A program made the translations under genes and the position numbers. DNA of 64,000 nucleotides from Eucalyptus grandis (Eukaryota; Streptophyta; Magnoliopsida; Myrtales; Myrtaceae), in contig NC_052612.1 of the NCBI RefSeq assembly GCF_016545825.1, positions 3,472,001-3,536,000 of the forward strand, given 5' to 3'. The notes beneath the pieces were generated by a model. That model searched no databases and was not told the origin of the DNA. It worked only from the letters and a program-made list of their open reading frames with translations. Below are positions 1 through 11,474 of the stretch, piece after piece. Numbering within the stretch: position 1 is the first letter of the stretch; the number at the start of each line of letters is the position of its first letter.

Positions 1-2988
1 CGCTTCAACGGGAGAGCGCAATTCCGGCGGCCTCCGCGGCCGCTCCGCCCATCGACTCCGGATCGTCGATTCGGAAGCTGATCAAGCTCGTGGCCCGATA
101 CGTACTTCTCTTGCCCGTCACCAACGCCTCATGGGAAGCGAGATCCGAGATAATCGGGGAGGTCGGCGATGCCGGTGCGACTGAGAGTGCTGCGTCGCCG
201 GAGAGCGAATTGGTTCCGAGCAGTCCGTCTAGGAGCAGGGCGAGCGTTTTCGGCATTTTTTCTAGTGATTATGTGCTCGAAGATCAGTATAGGAATCCTT
301 GGAATGAGATCAGGATGGGGAAGCTGGCGGAAGATGTCAATGCTCTCGCCGGGACTATATGCTGCTATAAGGTAAATTAAACTGAGCTTTGAACAACTAT
401 CGGATGGTGATACTTTTGCTTCTGGTTCTGAACGTGGTGCCATTTGTTTTCTGCGATGTTTCTCCAGCTTAAGTTTCTCGGTTCGAATGATGGTTCGATG
501 GTTGAAATGTGGTTTTAACCGAATTCCGAGCGTTTTTGTCCCTGCCTATTGCTTGTATCAACGCAATGCATACTATGTCATTTTAAGAAAGAGAGTTCCT
601 ATGGGCTTTTTCGGCAGAAGATGAATTCCGTGTAATGTCATTGACACTACTAGAGTGGTAATACAGTTTGTGGTGCTTCGATAAATTCCTGATATAAAAA
701 GTGACAGATGCTGGTGCTTAGTCAGTGGATAATCAGTTCTAGTACTCTGCTATTTGTAGTTTGAATGTCAATTCCTCTTTGAATAATCTAGAAATGATCA
801 TCTAGTAATTAGAGAATATATTGAACAACATGCTGCTGCTTTGCTGTAAGAAGTACTTTTCTATCATTCGTGCATGTGCATATCTAAATTCTCATCAATC
901 TTTGTCCATATCAAGTTCTGCAATCAGAATGCCTGAGTTCTCTAGTCATTAGCCATTGTTCATGTAGTGTGGGAAGTCATCATTAGAATTGTGCATGACA
1001 GAACATCCCCATTGTATTCTGCCTTTTGATTTTGGACCAGCACTGCTTCTTCATCGACGATGGCAGCGCAGGTGCTCATCAATGGCGTACCAACTGAGAG
1101 TAACTCAGTCCATAGAAGGTATTATATGAAGCAGTACTTCCGATCGATGATAGCATGCTACTTCCTCCCCTCAAGTTGATGATTGCTTCATTGGCTTATA
1201 GGGCGAGAATACATGTTTCCATATGCTGCCACTAAGCAGTTGCAGGAGCCACGTTACTCCTGATCCTGAAGGATGGTGTCACTTTGATGGCCATGCCTTA
1301 AATTTGTGTTTATTCTTTGCAAACCATATTTACTCGCATTTTTTTCTTTACTCTACTCATAAAAACTATGGAGGAGTTTGCTAATTTGCTAGCCATTCAC
1401 CATTCTCTTATTACCAAAAATAAAAATAAATAAATCAAACCCATCCAAACTATGGAGAAGCTTGCTAATCAACATCCTCTTGCCAAGAAATATTGGCAGT
1501 TTGTCAAGGTTTTCGACTTGTTCAAGCACAATCCTCAGATGCCAGATCTTCACAAAGTTGTCCCTTCCCTGATATAGTCTCATTACTGATCCATTCTGCT
1601 GTTTAACTTATACTGGTAATTTCCTGCAGAAATCCAGGATTCCTCGATTCAGTTGCACTAACCACCTATTTCACATTTGTGGCTTGTTATACTAGAACTG
1701 GGAAATCATCTCAATTAAGGCCATCTCCCCAGAGATAAAGAGATAAAAATTACTTTAACAAGAGGCAGAAAAGAAGGAATAAAATGAGAAAAAAGAAAGA
1801 GAGAACATAACAGAGATACTATGGTGGACTTGTCCAGGCTCCAAGGTTTATTTGCCGAAGGTTGTGTCTTCTGTGATATGCCAGCTCTGGCAGACAGAGA
1901 TAGCATTCTGAAAAGGGATGCTTGTTTTGAGAGCTCATTAATATGCCATTCACAGCAAATGAATATTCATGGGAGGATATTTGGAGGATTTTAATGCGAA
2001 GGGCTTTTCAATTGACCTTTGCAACCACATATGCCTTTGCTGGTGCGGCACCCTGGTTCTTTGAAGTTGACCAAGTTGAATTCTTGAGACCTGTGAGTAC
2101 TCATCCAGCACATGATGTATGTCTAGCTGCTGCTGTTGCATGACTTAGCTGCTGAGTGTGGATCTGTGGCAATGATTACATGATATGTCCGGTGTCGGTC
2201 TTGATAAGCATGACTTGTACTTGAGCCTTCACTCTCTTGCAGTTTTACGTATATGTGTGAAATTATGGATCTGTTCAGTGGAACATCATAATATGAAGGA
2301 TATTATTTTTGGGATGAAGGCGGATGTTGGCAATTTTCTCTGCCTCAAATGCTGTGTCCTGTATACGGAGCTTGACAATCCAGCTGAAGCCCCGATAAAT
2401 GTTGAAGCCGTGGCCCACGTGATGCAACCCGAGCTCATATCAAGCGAGGTACAAGTGGGCCATGTGTGTTACATTTTCTTTTAGCAAATTTTGATACCAT
2501 TACTCGATCGAAGTCAAAGGATGCTGTGATTAGGGATATATCTCTTTACTCCCCCTTCTTTTGGGCCCAAGTTATCTACCATCCCTTAACATTATGATCT
2601 TGCATAAGAAAATCAAATAGTGAAACAAGAATGAACTGGTCACCTAGTTAAGGGATACTGAAGTCTGTCTTTAACCCTATCTAAATGGTGAACTATAAGT
2701 TACCATATCTTTTGTCAGACTTGGTTTCAGAACACTATGTCTTCGATACTCCTAATAAATTTGTTGTTATCTCATCTATAGTCCTAACTGGTATCAAACG
2801 AATTCAACTTTACATTAACTACACATCCTGAGGCCTTGAATGATGGATTGAGGATTCGGAAGTCCCATCCATGAAAGAAGAGGTATGGCTTGTCCTTGAA
2901 CGTGTGGATGCTGAGAGTTGTCAGACTTAATCCTGAATACACTTCTCCAGTGACTGAAGCGAACGCCATTGCTTACTCGCAGATTGAA
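1..2988 (+). pseudogene. ACOT9-like acyl-CoA thioesterase pseudogene, copy 1 (5' end cut by window)
   Basis: This is a remnant of a plant HotDog-fold acyl-CoA thioesterase of the ACOT9 type, which hydrolyses acyl-CoA to free acid and CoA. Exon 1 is open from 3 to 371 and ends in GKLAEDVNALAGTICCYK before a GT donor. The exon 2 remnant (about 1041-1118) has lost roughly 100 bases relative to copies 2 and 3. Exon 3 (from 1630 after tgcag) carries FTFVA, a one-base deletion and stops near 1730-1755, then readable LSRLQGLFAEG and DMPALADRDSI. At 1987-1993 GGF is followed by TAA because one T of TTTTTA is missing; the next frame continues as LMRRAFQLTFATTYAFAG to FLRP with a gtgagt donor after 2092. 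A further exon (about 2320-2448) reads CCVLYTELDNPAEAPINVE. The last exon (about 2797-2988) is also frame-broken. The family call is strong, and so is the pseudogene call. Confidence 0.88.
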
Positions 2989-3784
2989 TTAGAATTAGTG
3001 GAGGACTGAAATCGATACTCAAAAAGTAGGACAACATTGCCAAGTAGAAGCGGAACTCGGGGCCATCAGTCTAGTTAGGAACTTAACGGATGTCTAACCC
3101 CACCAAACATGTATCAGCATTGCGAAGTCCAATTATTTACTACTTCTGAGAAAGTCTCACTGCACGATGAGATGAACCAAAGATTAGAAGATGCCAAGTA
3201 AAATGATATTGAGAAAGAAGAGCACCTGCCAAGTAAAGTCTCACAAGGACATGGGACTAAACATGTCACTGATTCAAATTGATGGACAGTGATAGGAAAG
3301 TTGTGAACTTCCACATCTGCTGGTAATAAACTGGTACTCTGTTCAGTGTTGATATGTGAGTGTTTTTTGCTTTGTGACAGAGTTGTTTGCTTTGTCCTAA
3401 TGCTAGGTCAAGGGATTACATGCTTGCCATTGCATCGAGAATTAACAGAGTTCCTATGATAAGGCTTCTTTACGGTGGATTTCTTTTGAGAAATTTGCTT
3501 GCAAAACATGCTTGGAAGCAATTGGTAAATCGGCATCCTTAATAAGATAATCCATCAACGTTTCAGATTTAGACCATTCGACAATTTGGGGTTGGAACTT
3601 GGGAGTTCATTGCTATTAGATCCAGTCGCATTTATTAGCAATTTATTTGAGACATTTCTCTGCTGAACTGCTTATGCTTACCATATTCTATCCTTGAATG
3701 ATTGAAAATGGAAAAGGTTAGAACAGAGTATTCCTGCAAACATTTGCAAGATTTTTTTTTTTGTTGAAACCCGGCTCCCACTGT
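2989..3784 (+). repeat. 3' flank of ACOT9-like copy 1, part of the inverted-repeat arm
   Basis: This non-coding stretch matches, in reverse complement, the sequence downstream of copy 2 (about 6310-7080) and of copy 3 (about 60050-60830). Landmarks are the block around 3114-3320, the Lys/Gln-poor intergenic block at 3400-3540, and gaaacccggctc at the right edge. The match stops at about 3775-3784, where an LTR fragment begins. No gene was seen here. Confidence 0.75.
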
Positions 3785-4559
3785 CATGCCCCGATCCTCA
3801 GGCACGTGCACATCCTTCTATTTGGTCGATTTTATAATGCGATATCCCAGGACTAGTATCGCCGACCCTTTCAGTTATTAAGCACATGCGGAAGCAATTA
3901 AAATCCCCAGACAATAAAACAATGGGATAGAAAAGCAGGACCATATTTTTCATATTGAAATTTATAACCAAACTTTTATACAAAACAAAAACCACTTCAA
4001 AACTATTCACATCAAAATGGAGATCTCAAAAGAAGATAGGATCTCAATTCATCCATGCCATACTCAAGGCCCATCTCGATATTATCTTCTTCTTTCAAAA
4101 TCCTTCCCTTCAAGTTTCACCTCCAAGATCTCCTTCCCAGATTTCTCTTCCTCAGCTCCTTATCGGGTCCTGAAATGTTTTTCCCAAAACTGGGATGAGA
4201 CTACGTCTCAGCGAGTTCTACCCCACTAAGCCCGATTAGTAAACTACTATACTAAAGGCTGCCTAAACACGCACAGGGCAGAGGACTTACCTTGGCCTCA
4301 GATCCCACCTGCAAGTCAGTACAATTCATAATAGGCACCCAAGCAATCATATCACCGATCGAAGCATCGATCAAATCGACCTAGTCGATTATATTCCAAC
4401 AAGACCACTCACGGTCATTTCCATTCAGTCAATCAATTCACAACATCAAATCAAAGCATCGACCTAGTCGATTACATGTCAAACAAATCAATCCCCACTG
4501 TGGGATATTTAAAAGCTAGGCCACGTGTATTCCCCAGGATGACCTTCCAAGTCTCCGAG

Positions 4560-5225
4560 TCCACGTGCCTCGAACCTTGGGCCCACGTGCATTCTCTCAG
4601 GCGACCCTTTTCGCCAAAGTGATGTATCAAGTCACCGAGCCCACGTACCCTTTTAGATGCCCGGGCCCACGTGCATTCTCTCAGGTGCATTTCACCAAAG
4701 CGATGCATCAAGTCGCCGAGCCCATGTGCCCTTTTAGATGCCCGGGCCCACGTGCATTCTCTCAGGTGCATTTCACCAAAGCGATGCATCAAGTCGCCGA
4801 GCCCACGTGCCCTTTTAGATGCCCAGGCCCACGTGCATTCTCTCAGGTGCATTTCACCAAAGCGATGCATCAAGTCGCCGAGCCCACGTGCCCTTTTAGA
4901 TGCCCGGGCCCACGTGCATTCTCTCATGTGCATTTCACCAAAGCGATGCATCAAGTCGCCGAGCCCATGTGCCCTTTTAGATGCCTGGGCCCACGTGCAT
5001 TCTCTCGTGTGCATTTCACCAAAGCGATGCATCAAGTCGCCGAGCCCACGTGCCCTTTTAGATGCCAGCCTCTGTCACCGAGCCCACGTGCATTCTCCAG
5101 GAGTACAGACCGAGTCTCCGAGCCACGTGCATTCTCTCAAGCGACCTTTTCGCCAAGGTGACATATCCAACCACTGAACTCACGTGCATTTTCCCAGGTG
5201 ACACTCCAAGTCACCGAGCCACGTG
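4560..5225 (+). repeat. 81-bp minisatellite rich in CACGTG (G-box) motifs inside the LTR
   Basis: Five near-identical 81-bp units start at 4660, 4741, 4822, 4903 and 4984, with diverged units on both sides. Each unit contains cccacgtgcattctctc and gagcccacgtgccc (sometimes catgtg), so up to two CACGTG palindromes occur per unit. By eye there are about fifteen between 4520 and 5225. Because 81 is a multiple of 3, reading frames stay open on both strands; this explains the long repetitive frames at 4472-5035 (minus) and 4565-5161 (plus), which I do not regard as genes. Confidence 0.9.
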
Positions 5226-5519
5226 TCCTCTTTACAGTGGTTACCAATTCACTTTCAATATCGACAACCAATGCCCAACGATTTCTCAATCAAATTATTA
5301 AATCAACTCAACAAACATTATAAATGCTGAATAAACATACTTGGCCATTCACCAATCAATACTCAATCAAATAATTAAATTAACTCAACAAAGCATTATA
5401 AATGCTGAATAAACATACTTGGCCATTCACCAATCGATAATTCAATCTCAATCGATTCCAATCAATTTAGGGTAAATCCCTAAAATATCACAATTTACTC
5501 AATTCTAAACAACGTAGAG

Positions 5520-5985
5520 CTCAAATAAATAAACGGACTGCGCCACGACGATCAGCACGAGATTTCGATCGTCGGCCATCAAAATCTTAATTTCCGAAAA
5601 TAATTAATTAATTTATTAATTTCGAAAATTAAATAATTATTATTAAAAATTCAATTTAGCTCAAAATAAAGCCCGATTACATAAACGGACTTCACCACGG
5701 TCATCAGCATAATTTTCCGGTTCCAGACCCTCTCGCTTGAATTTTCGAAAAATAAATAATTATTTAATTAATTTCGAATATTAAATAATTAATATTAAAA
5801 ATCCCATTTAGCTCAAATTAAAGCCCGATTAAATAAACGGACTTCACCACGGTCATCAACACAATATTCTGGTTCCGTACCATCTCCCTTGAATTTTCAG
5901 AAAAATAAATAATTATTTAATTTAATTTCGAAAATTAATATTTAAATACTAAAAATATCCACTTAGGCCCGAAAAGCCTAATTGG
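5520..5985. repeat. 152-bp AT-rich tandem repeat inside the LTR fragment
   Basis: About three units of 152 bp each contain aaacggact followed by cacgacgatcagc or caccacggtcatca, and then an AT-rich stretch (aataattatttaatt). The aacgg anchors lie at 5532, 5684 and 5836. The related LTR at 22140-22330 has a single such unit, so the repeat expanded in this copy only. Confidence 0.75.
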
Positions 5986-6016
5986 AGCCCACTAAGGGTC
6001 GGGAAAAATCCCGAGA

Positions 6017-7082
6017 CACTTTCTCATGAATGCCAATTGCATGTGCTTTGCTAGTTGTTTATGGAACTACATAATATTAACTGTCCCAACAGAATCAGCG
6101 AGGTAACCAACTGCACGAAGTACTGACAATCTTGAGGCTTTGCTCACCAGAACTCTTTTTAGGTCTTTTCATGGCCTTGCGTAAGGTCTCATTGGTATAG
6201 AACCAACATCATAGTTTGAGTTGGATCTGATTATTAAAGTTAACTGAATGTTCAGATTGGACATAGTAGATTATTGGAAACTTATTAGGGAGAAATGAAA
6301 ATGAAGGCTTGGTGAGCCGGGTTTCAACAAAAAAATTCTTGCAACTGCTCGCAAGAATGCTCTGTTCTAACCTTTTCCATTTTCAATCATTCAAGATAGA
6401 AATTTGGTAAGAATAAGCAGCTCAACAGAGAATTGTCTCAAATAAATTGCTAATAAATGCAACTAGATCCGGTACCAATAAACTCCCAAGTTCTGACCCC
6501 GGATTATCGACCAATCTAAATCTGAAATGTTGATGGATTATCTTATGAAGGATGCCAACTTAACAATTGCTTCCAAGCATGTTCTGCAAGCAAATTTCCA
6601 GAGAATTCCACTGTAAAGAAGCCTTATCATAAGAGCTCTGTCAATTCTCGATGCAATGGCAAGCGTGTAGTCCCTTGATCTAGCAATAGGACAAAGCAAA
6701 CAACTCTGTCACAAAGCAAAAAACACTCATATATCAACGCTGAACATTTATTACCAGATGTTGAAGTTCACAACTTTCCTATCACCATCCATCAATTTAA
6801 ACTAGTGACATGTTTAGTCCCATGTCCTCTTGAGACTTTACTTGGCAGGAGCTCTTATTTCTCAACATTGTTTTACTTGGCATCTTCTAATCTTTGGTTT
6901 ATCTCATCGCGCAGTGAGACCGTCTCAGAAGTGGTAAATAATTGGACTTCGCAATGCTGATACATGTTTGGTGTGTTAGACATCCCTCAAGTTCCAAACT
7001 AGACTGACGTCCCTGAGTTCCTCTTTTGCTTGGCAATGTTGTCCTGCTTTTCGAAAATCAAACTTTAGTCACCCACTAATTA
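6017..7082 (-). repeat. 3' flank of ACOT9-like copy 2, shared with copy 3
   Basis: This sequence is collinear with 59755-60830 and, from about 6310, with the reverse complement of 2990-3775. It holds tgccaattgcatgtgctttgc (shared with copy 3) and gagccgggtttcaacaaa (shared with both). I see no coding sequence. It shows that the duplicated unit included about 1 kb beyond the thioesterase gene. Confidence 0.75.
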
Positions 7083-10000
7083 TCATTCAACCTGCGACCA
7101 AGCACTACCGTTCACTTCAGTCACTGGAGAAGTGTATCCAGGATGAAGTCTGACAACTCTCAACATCCACACATTCAAGGACATGCCAAGCCTCTTCTTC
7201 CATGGATGGGACTTCCGAATCCTCAGTCCATCATTCAAGGCCTCAGGACGTAAGGTTAATGTAATGTAGAATTCATTTGATCCCTGTTAGGATGATAGAT
7301 GAAATAACAACAAATTTATTAGGAGTATCTAAGACATGGTGATATGAAACCAATTCTGACCAAAGATATGGTAACTTCACCATTTAGATAGGATTAAAGA
7401 CAGACTTCAGTATCCCCCAACTAGGTAACCAGTTCATTCTTGTTTCCTATTTAAATTTTCTTATGCATGATCATTATGTTAAGGGACAGTAGATAGCTTG
7501 AGCCCAAAAGAAAGGGGGAGTAAAAGAGAATAATCCCCTAACCACAACATCCTTTGACTTCTGGTCAGAGTAGCAAGATGGTATCAAAATTTGCTAAAGG
7601 AAAATGTAACCTGCGTGGGCCAATGGTACCTCGCTTGACCTGAGCTCAGGTAAGCATCACATGGGCCACAACTTTGACGTCAATTAGGAGTTCAGCTGGA
7701 TTGTCAAGCTTCCTTTACAGGACACAGCATTTGAGGCGGAGAAAATTGCCAGCATCCACCTACATCCCAAAAATAATATCCTTCAGATTATGATCTTTCA
7801 CTTAACAGATCCATAACTTCACACATATACATCAAACTGCAAGAGTGAGGCTCAAGTACAACAATCCATGCTTATAGAAGACTGTAACAGCAGACATATC
7901 ATGTAATCATTGCCACAGATCCACACCCAGCAGCTAAGTAATGCAACAGCAGCACCTAGACATAGAAATACATCATGTGCCAGATGAGTACTTACAGGTC
8001 TCAAGAAATCAACATGGTCAATTTCAAAGAACCAAGGCATATCTGGTTGAAAGGGCCATTTCAAAAGCCCTTCACATTAAAATCCTCCAAATATCCTCCA
8101 GTGAATATTCCTTTCCTGTGGCTGGCATACTAATGAGTTCTCAAAACAAGTGTCCCTTATCAGAATGCTATCTGTGTCTGCCAAAGCAAGCATATTACAG
8201 AAGACGTGACCTTTGGCAAGTAAAGCTAGGAGCCTGGACAAGTCCTACACCTTAGTATCTCCGTTATGTTCTTCTCTCTTCTTTTTCATCATTTTACTCC
8301 TCTTTTCCGCCTCTTGCCATAGTAACTTTTCTCTCTTTATCTCTGGCAAGATGGGTTTAATTGGAGTTGATTTCCCAGTTTTAGAATCACGAGCCACAAA
8401 TGTGAAATTGGCAGTAAGTGCAACTGAATCTGAGGAATGCTGGATATCTGTAGAAAATTACCAGTTTAAGGTAAACAGCATAATGGATCAGTAATGAGAC
8501 TATCACAGAAAGGATAACTTCTTGAAGATTTTACATCTGAGTATTGTGCTTGAACAACATGTCGAAAACCTTGACAAACTACCAATATTTCTTGGAGAGG
8601 ATGTTGATGAGCAGGCTTTTCTGTTGTTAGTATGGGTTTGATTTTTTTATTATGTTTTGGTAATAAGAGAATGGTGAATGGCTAGCAAATTCGCAAACTT
8701 CTCCATAGTTTTTATGAGTAGAGTAAAGAAAACACGCAAGAGAAAATAAGGTTTGCAAAGAATAAACACACATTTAAGGCACAGCCATCAAAATGACACC
8801 ATCCTTCAGGATCAGGAGTAATGTGGCTCCTTGCTCCTGCAACTGCTTAGTGGCAGCAGATGGAAATGTATATTCTCGTCCCGTAAGCCAATAAAGCAAT
8901 CATCAACTTGAGCAGAGGAAGTAGCATACTATCATCGATTGGAAGTACTGTTTCATATGATACCTTCCGTGGACTGAGTTACATCCAGTTGGATCGCCAT
9001 TGGTGAGTGCCCAACCCATGTAACAGCTCATGCTATTTGCAATTCAGTGTCCATATGGATTGGCCTCTTGAGAACCACTCTGTCTACCGAAGCAGTGACT
9101 AAAAATAGAGGCCTTGTGTTGCCATTGTCAATGGAGCAATGCTGGTCCAAAAGCAAAAGGCTGAATACAATGGGGATGTTCTGTTACGCACAATTCTAAT
9201 GATGAATTCCCACACTATTTGAACTATGGCTAATGACTGGAGAACTTTGGCATTCTGGTTGCAGAACTTGATATGGAAAAAGATTAATGAGATTTAGATA
9301 TGCACATAGACGAATGATAGAGACAAAGTACTTCTTACAGGAAAGCAGCAGCATGTTGTTACAATATGTTACAATATATTCCCTAATTACCAGAAGACCA
9401 ATTCCAGATTATTCAAACGACGACTTGCCACTCAAACTAACAATAGCAGAATACGAGAACTGATTACCCACCGACTAAGCTCTGGCACCTTTCAGTTTTA
9501 TATCAGGAATTTATCGAAGCACCACAAACTGTATTACCTAACTCTAGCATTGTCGATGACATCATATACAAATTCATCTCTTGCAGAGAAAGCGCATGGG
9601 AACTCTCTTTCTTACAATGACGCAGCATGCATTGCGTTGATAAAGCAATAGGCAGGGACAAAAACGCTTGAAATTCTGCTAAAACCACATTTCAACCGCT
9701 GAACCATCATTCAAACCGAGAAATTTAAGCCGGAGAAACATCGCAGAAAACAAATGGCACCACATTCAGAACCAGAAACAAAAGCATCACCATCCGATAG
9801 TTGTTCAAAGCTCAGTTTAATTTACCTTTTATAGTCCCACGAGAGCATCGACATCTTCCACCAGCTTCCCCATCCTGATCTCATCCCAAGGATTCCCATA
9901 CTGATCTCCGAGCAACATAATCACTCGAAAACTTGTAGAAAACGCTCGTCCTGCTCCTGGACGGACTCCTCGGAACCAATTCGCTCTCCGGCGAGGCAGC

Positions 10001-10303
10001 GCTCTCCGTCGCCTCGGCATCGCCGACCTCCTCGAATATCTCGGATCTCGCTTCCCACGAGGCGTTGGTGACGGGCGAGAGAAGTACGTACCGGGCCACG
10101 AGCTTGATCCGCTTCCGAATCGACGATCCGGCGTCGATGGGCGGAGCGGCGGCGGAGGCCACGGGAAGCGCCCGCCCGTCGAAGCGGATGCTCCGTCGTC
10201 CGTCGTGGCGGAGGATCGGGGCGATGCGAGTCCCGTGGCGCGAAAGGAGGAGAGCTTTGAGAGGAGACGGTGGTGGACTACCGACACGATGTACGGAGAC
10301 CAC
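7083..10303 (-). pseudogene. ACOT9-like acyl-CoA thioesterase pseudogene, copy 2
   Basis: This copy is on the minus strand and faces copy 1 tail to tail. The open start at 10303 gives an N-terminal leader rich in Arg and Ser, then ARYVLLSPVTNASWEARSE; an inserted T after SSDYV shifts the frame, and exon 1 ends near 9829 at a GT donor. Exon 2 (8964-9141) reads RPLFLVTASVDRVVLKRP, but the glycine codon expected before AVTWVG is TGA (9028-9030). Exon 3 has FTFVARDSKTGKS and EKLLWQEAEKRSK, then TAG before DLSRL, and the same GGF-TAA frameshift (about 8076-8084) as copies 1 and 3. PWFFEIDHVDFLRP precedes a GT donor, and the terminal exon (about 7083-7270) is degraded. Family members are mitochondrial or plastidial CoA thioesterases; this copy cannot encode one. 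Confidence 0.88.
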
Positions 10304-10310
10304 GATTTGA

Positions 10311-11464
10311 CAAACGAGTAAAAATTATTAATTTACGAAATATTTTTGATAAATCATATAACTTGTAGTAAAAAAAATCAATAAATTTTATTTCTCATTC
10401 TCTTAAACAAACTAGCTTGTACGACATATAACAAAACCGTATTAAGAAAGTTATTTGCTGAGAGGAAAAAAGAAAGGTTGAAAAGGGAAATTTAAAATTT
10501 GAGAAAGGAAAATAGCAACTAAGGTGAACTCTTTTTAACATTCTAAAAAAAAAAGAAATTGAATCAAGCTGTTGAAAATTTATATAATTGGACAATAACC
10601 TCTTATTCCTTTCATCATTATCGCTGTCCATTATTTGATTTTCTTCACATAAAAGATCACCGCCATTCATTATTCCAAGAAATAACTTAAGCGTACGAGA
10701 CCAAATTTCAGAAATGCAGTATAATAGATTGACCACCTAATTTGTCATAAGCCTTTTCTCTGGGTAAATTAGTTGGCAATTTTTGGTTTCTTTTTCGCTC
10801 GATTGAATTACGTTTTATTGATCTTCCTTGTTTCGAGTAGAGGAAGCGGACTTGGAGAATGAGTGGAGGAGGAGGACAGAAAGGGCCGGTCGCCGCAAAA
10901 ACCCCCCACGGATTTCTTGAAATATAATCTCAGGAGACCGGTTATCGTCAAACTAAATTTTGGCATCGATTGTCGAGGTACTTCTCTCAACATGATCTCT
11001 ATCCATTAGGAGAATTCTTCAACAAAAAATTTCTCAATGTAGCTTGATTATGCTGAATTTCCTATTTTTTTCGTCCTTGTATTTATTGGTTATACTGAAT
11101 CCAATGTGCCTTCGACTACTTGTTTGTAACTTTAATTAGTCGGGGATGATGATCTATGGGTTGAGTTCTCGGCACCTCATATGAGTAAAAATATTCTCAG
11201 TTTAGATGATGATCGCACGTGATGTTCATTTCGTTTTTGTGGAAAACATTAAAAACAAGGATCTCACATATGCGTTCTTTTATTCGAGGAAATAACAGTA
11301 ATGATGTATTCGGAATTTATGATTTTTATGTCATATCTTGGACGACTTGGACTGGTCCTAACTGGTTTTACTTGTTGCAGTTCTATGCATCAGCACTTCA
11401 AAGCGGACTCTGGCAGATGGGGCCTAGCATTGGGTGACCATGCGATGTAATGTAGCATGGTGGA
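10311..11464. other. Intergenic, nothing recognised
   Basis: This is AT-rich spacer between the ACOT9-like copy and the MULE-like element. A purine-rich patch at 10840-10960 has short minus-strand frames, but I recognise no domain, splice pattern or repeat. Confidence 0.5.
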
Positions 11465-11474
11465 GTTAATGTAG

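Larger units (their letters stand above)
3785..6016 (-). mobile_element. LTR fragment of a large LTR retroelement (minus orientation, 5'-truncated)
   Basis: Read on the minus strand, this sequence ends in GGCATGACA at 3785. Over its length it matches the right part (about 22080-23570) of the plus-strand LTR element at 14197-23570. Shared landmarks include TCTCGGGATTTTTC, the blocks around CCGTTTATTTATTTGAGC, a central minisatellite zone, and the terminal segment with gataTCCCA and GATCGGCGATAC. It has no gag or pol. The other LTR-like copy continues about 1.2 kb further 5' (excluding its LINE), so this copy is truncated at about 6016, where the ACOT9-like repeat resumes. I could not find a target duplication. 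Confidence 0.72.
1..10217. repeat. Large inverted repeat (arms about 1-3775 and 6312-10217)
   Basis: The left arm (plus) and right arm (minus) are the two ACOT9-like copies with introns and flanks. They align throughout by eye apart from a deletion of roughly 100 bases in exon 2 of the left arm and small indels. The spacer of about 2.5 kb consists of the LTR fragment and some arm-2-only flank. A transcript crossing the region could fold into a long imperfect hairpin. Confidence 0.8.

Noticed and set aside
4660..5064. CRISPR-like regular repeats
   Set aside because: The whole 81-bp unit repeats with no unique spacers, in a plant LTR; this is a minisatellite.
4472..5161. Long repetitive open frames on both strands
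   Set aside because: They exist because the 81-bp unit is a multiple of three; no start context, splice pattern or protein family.
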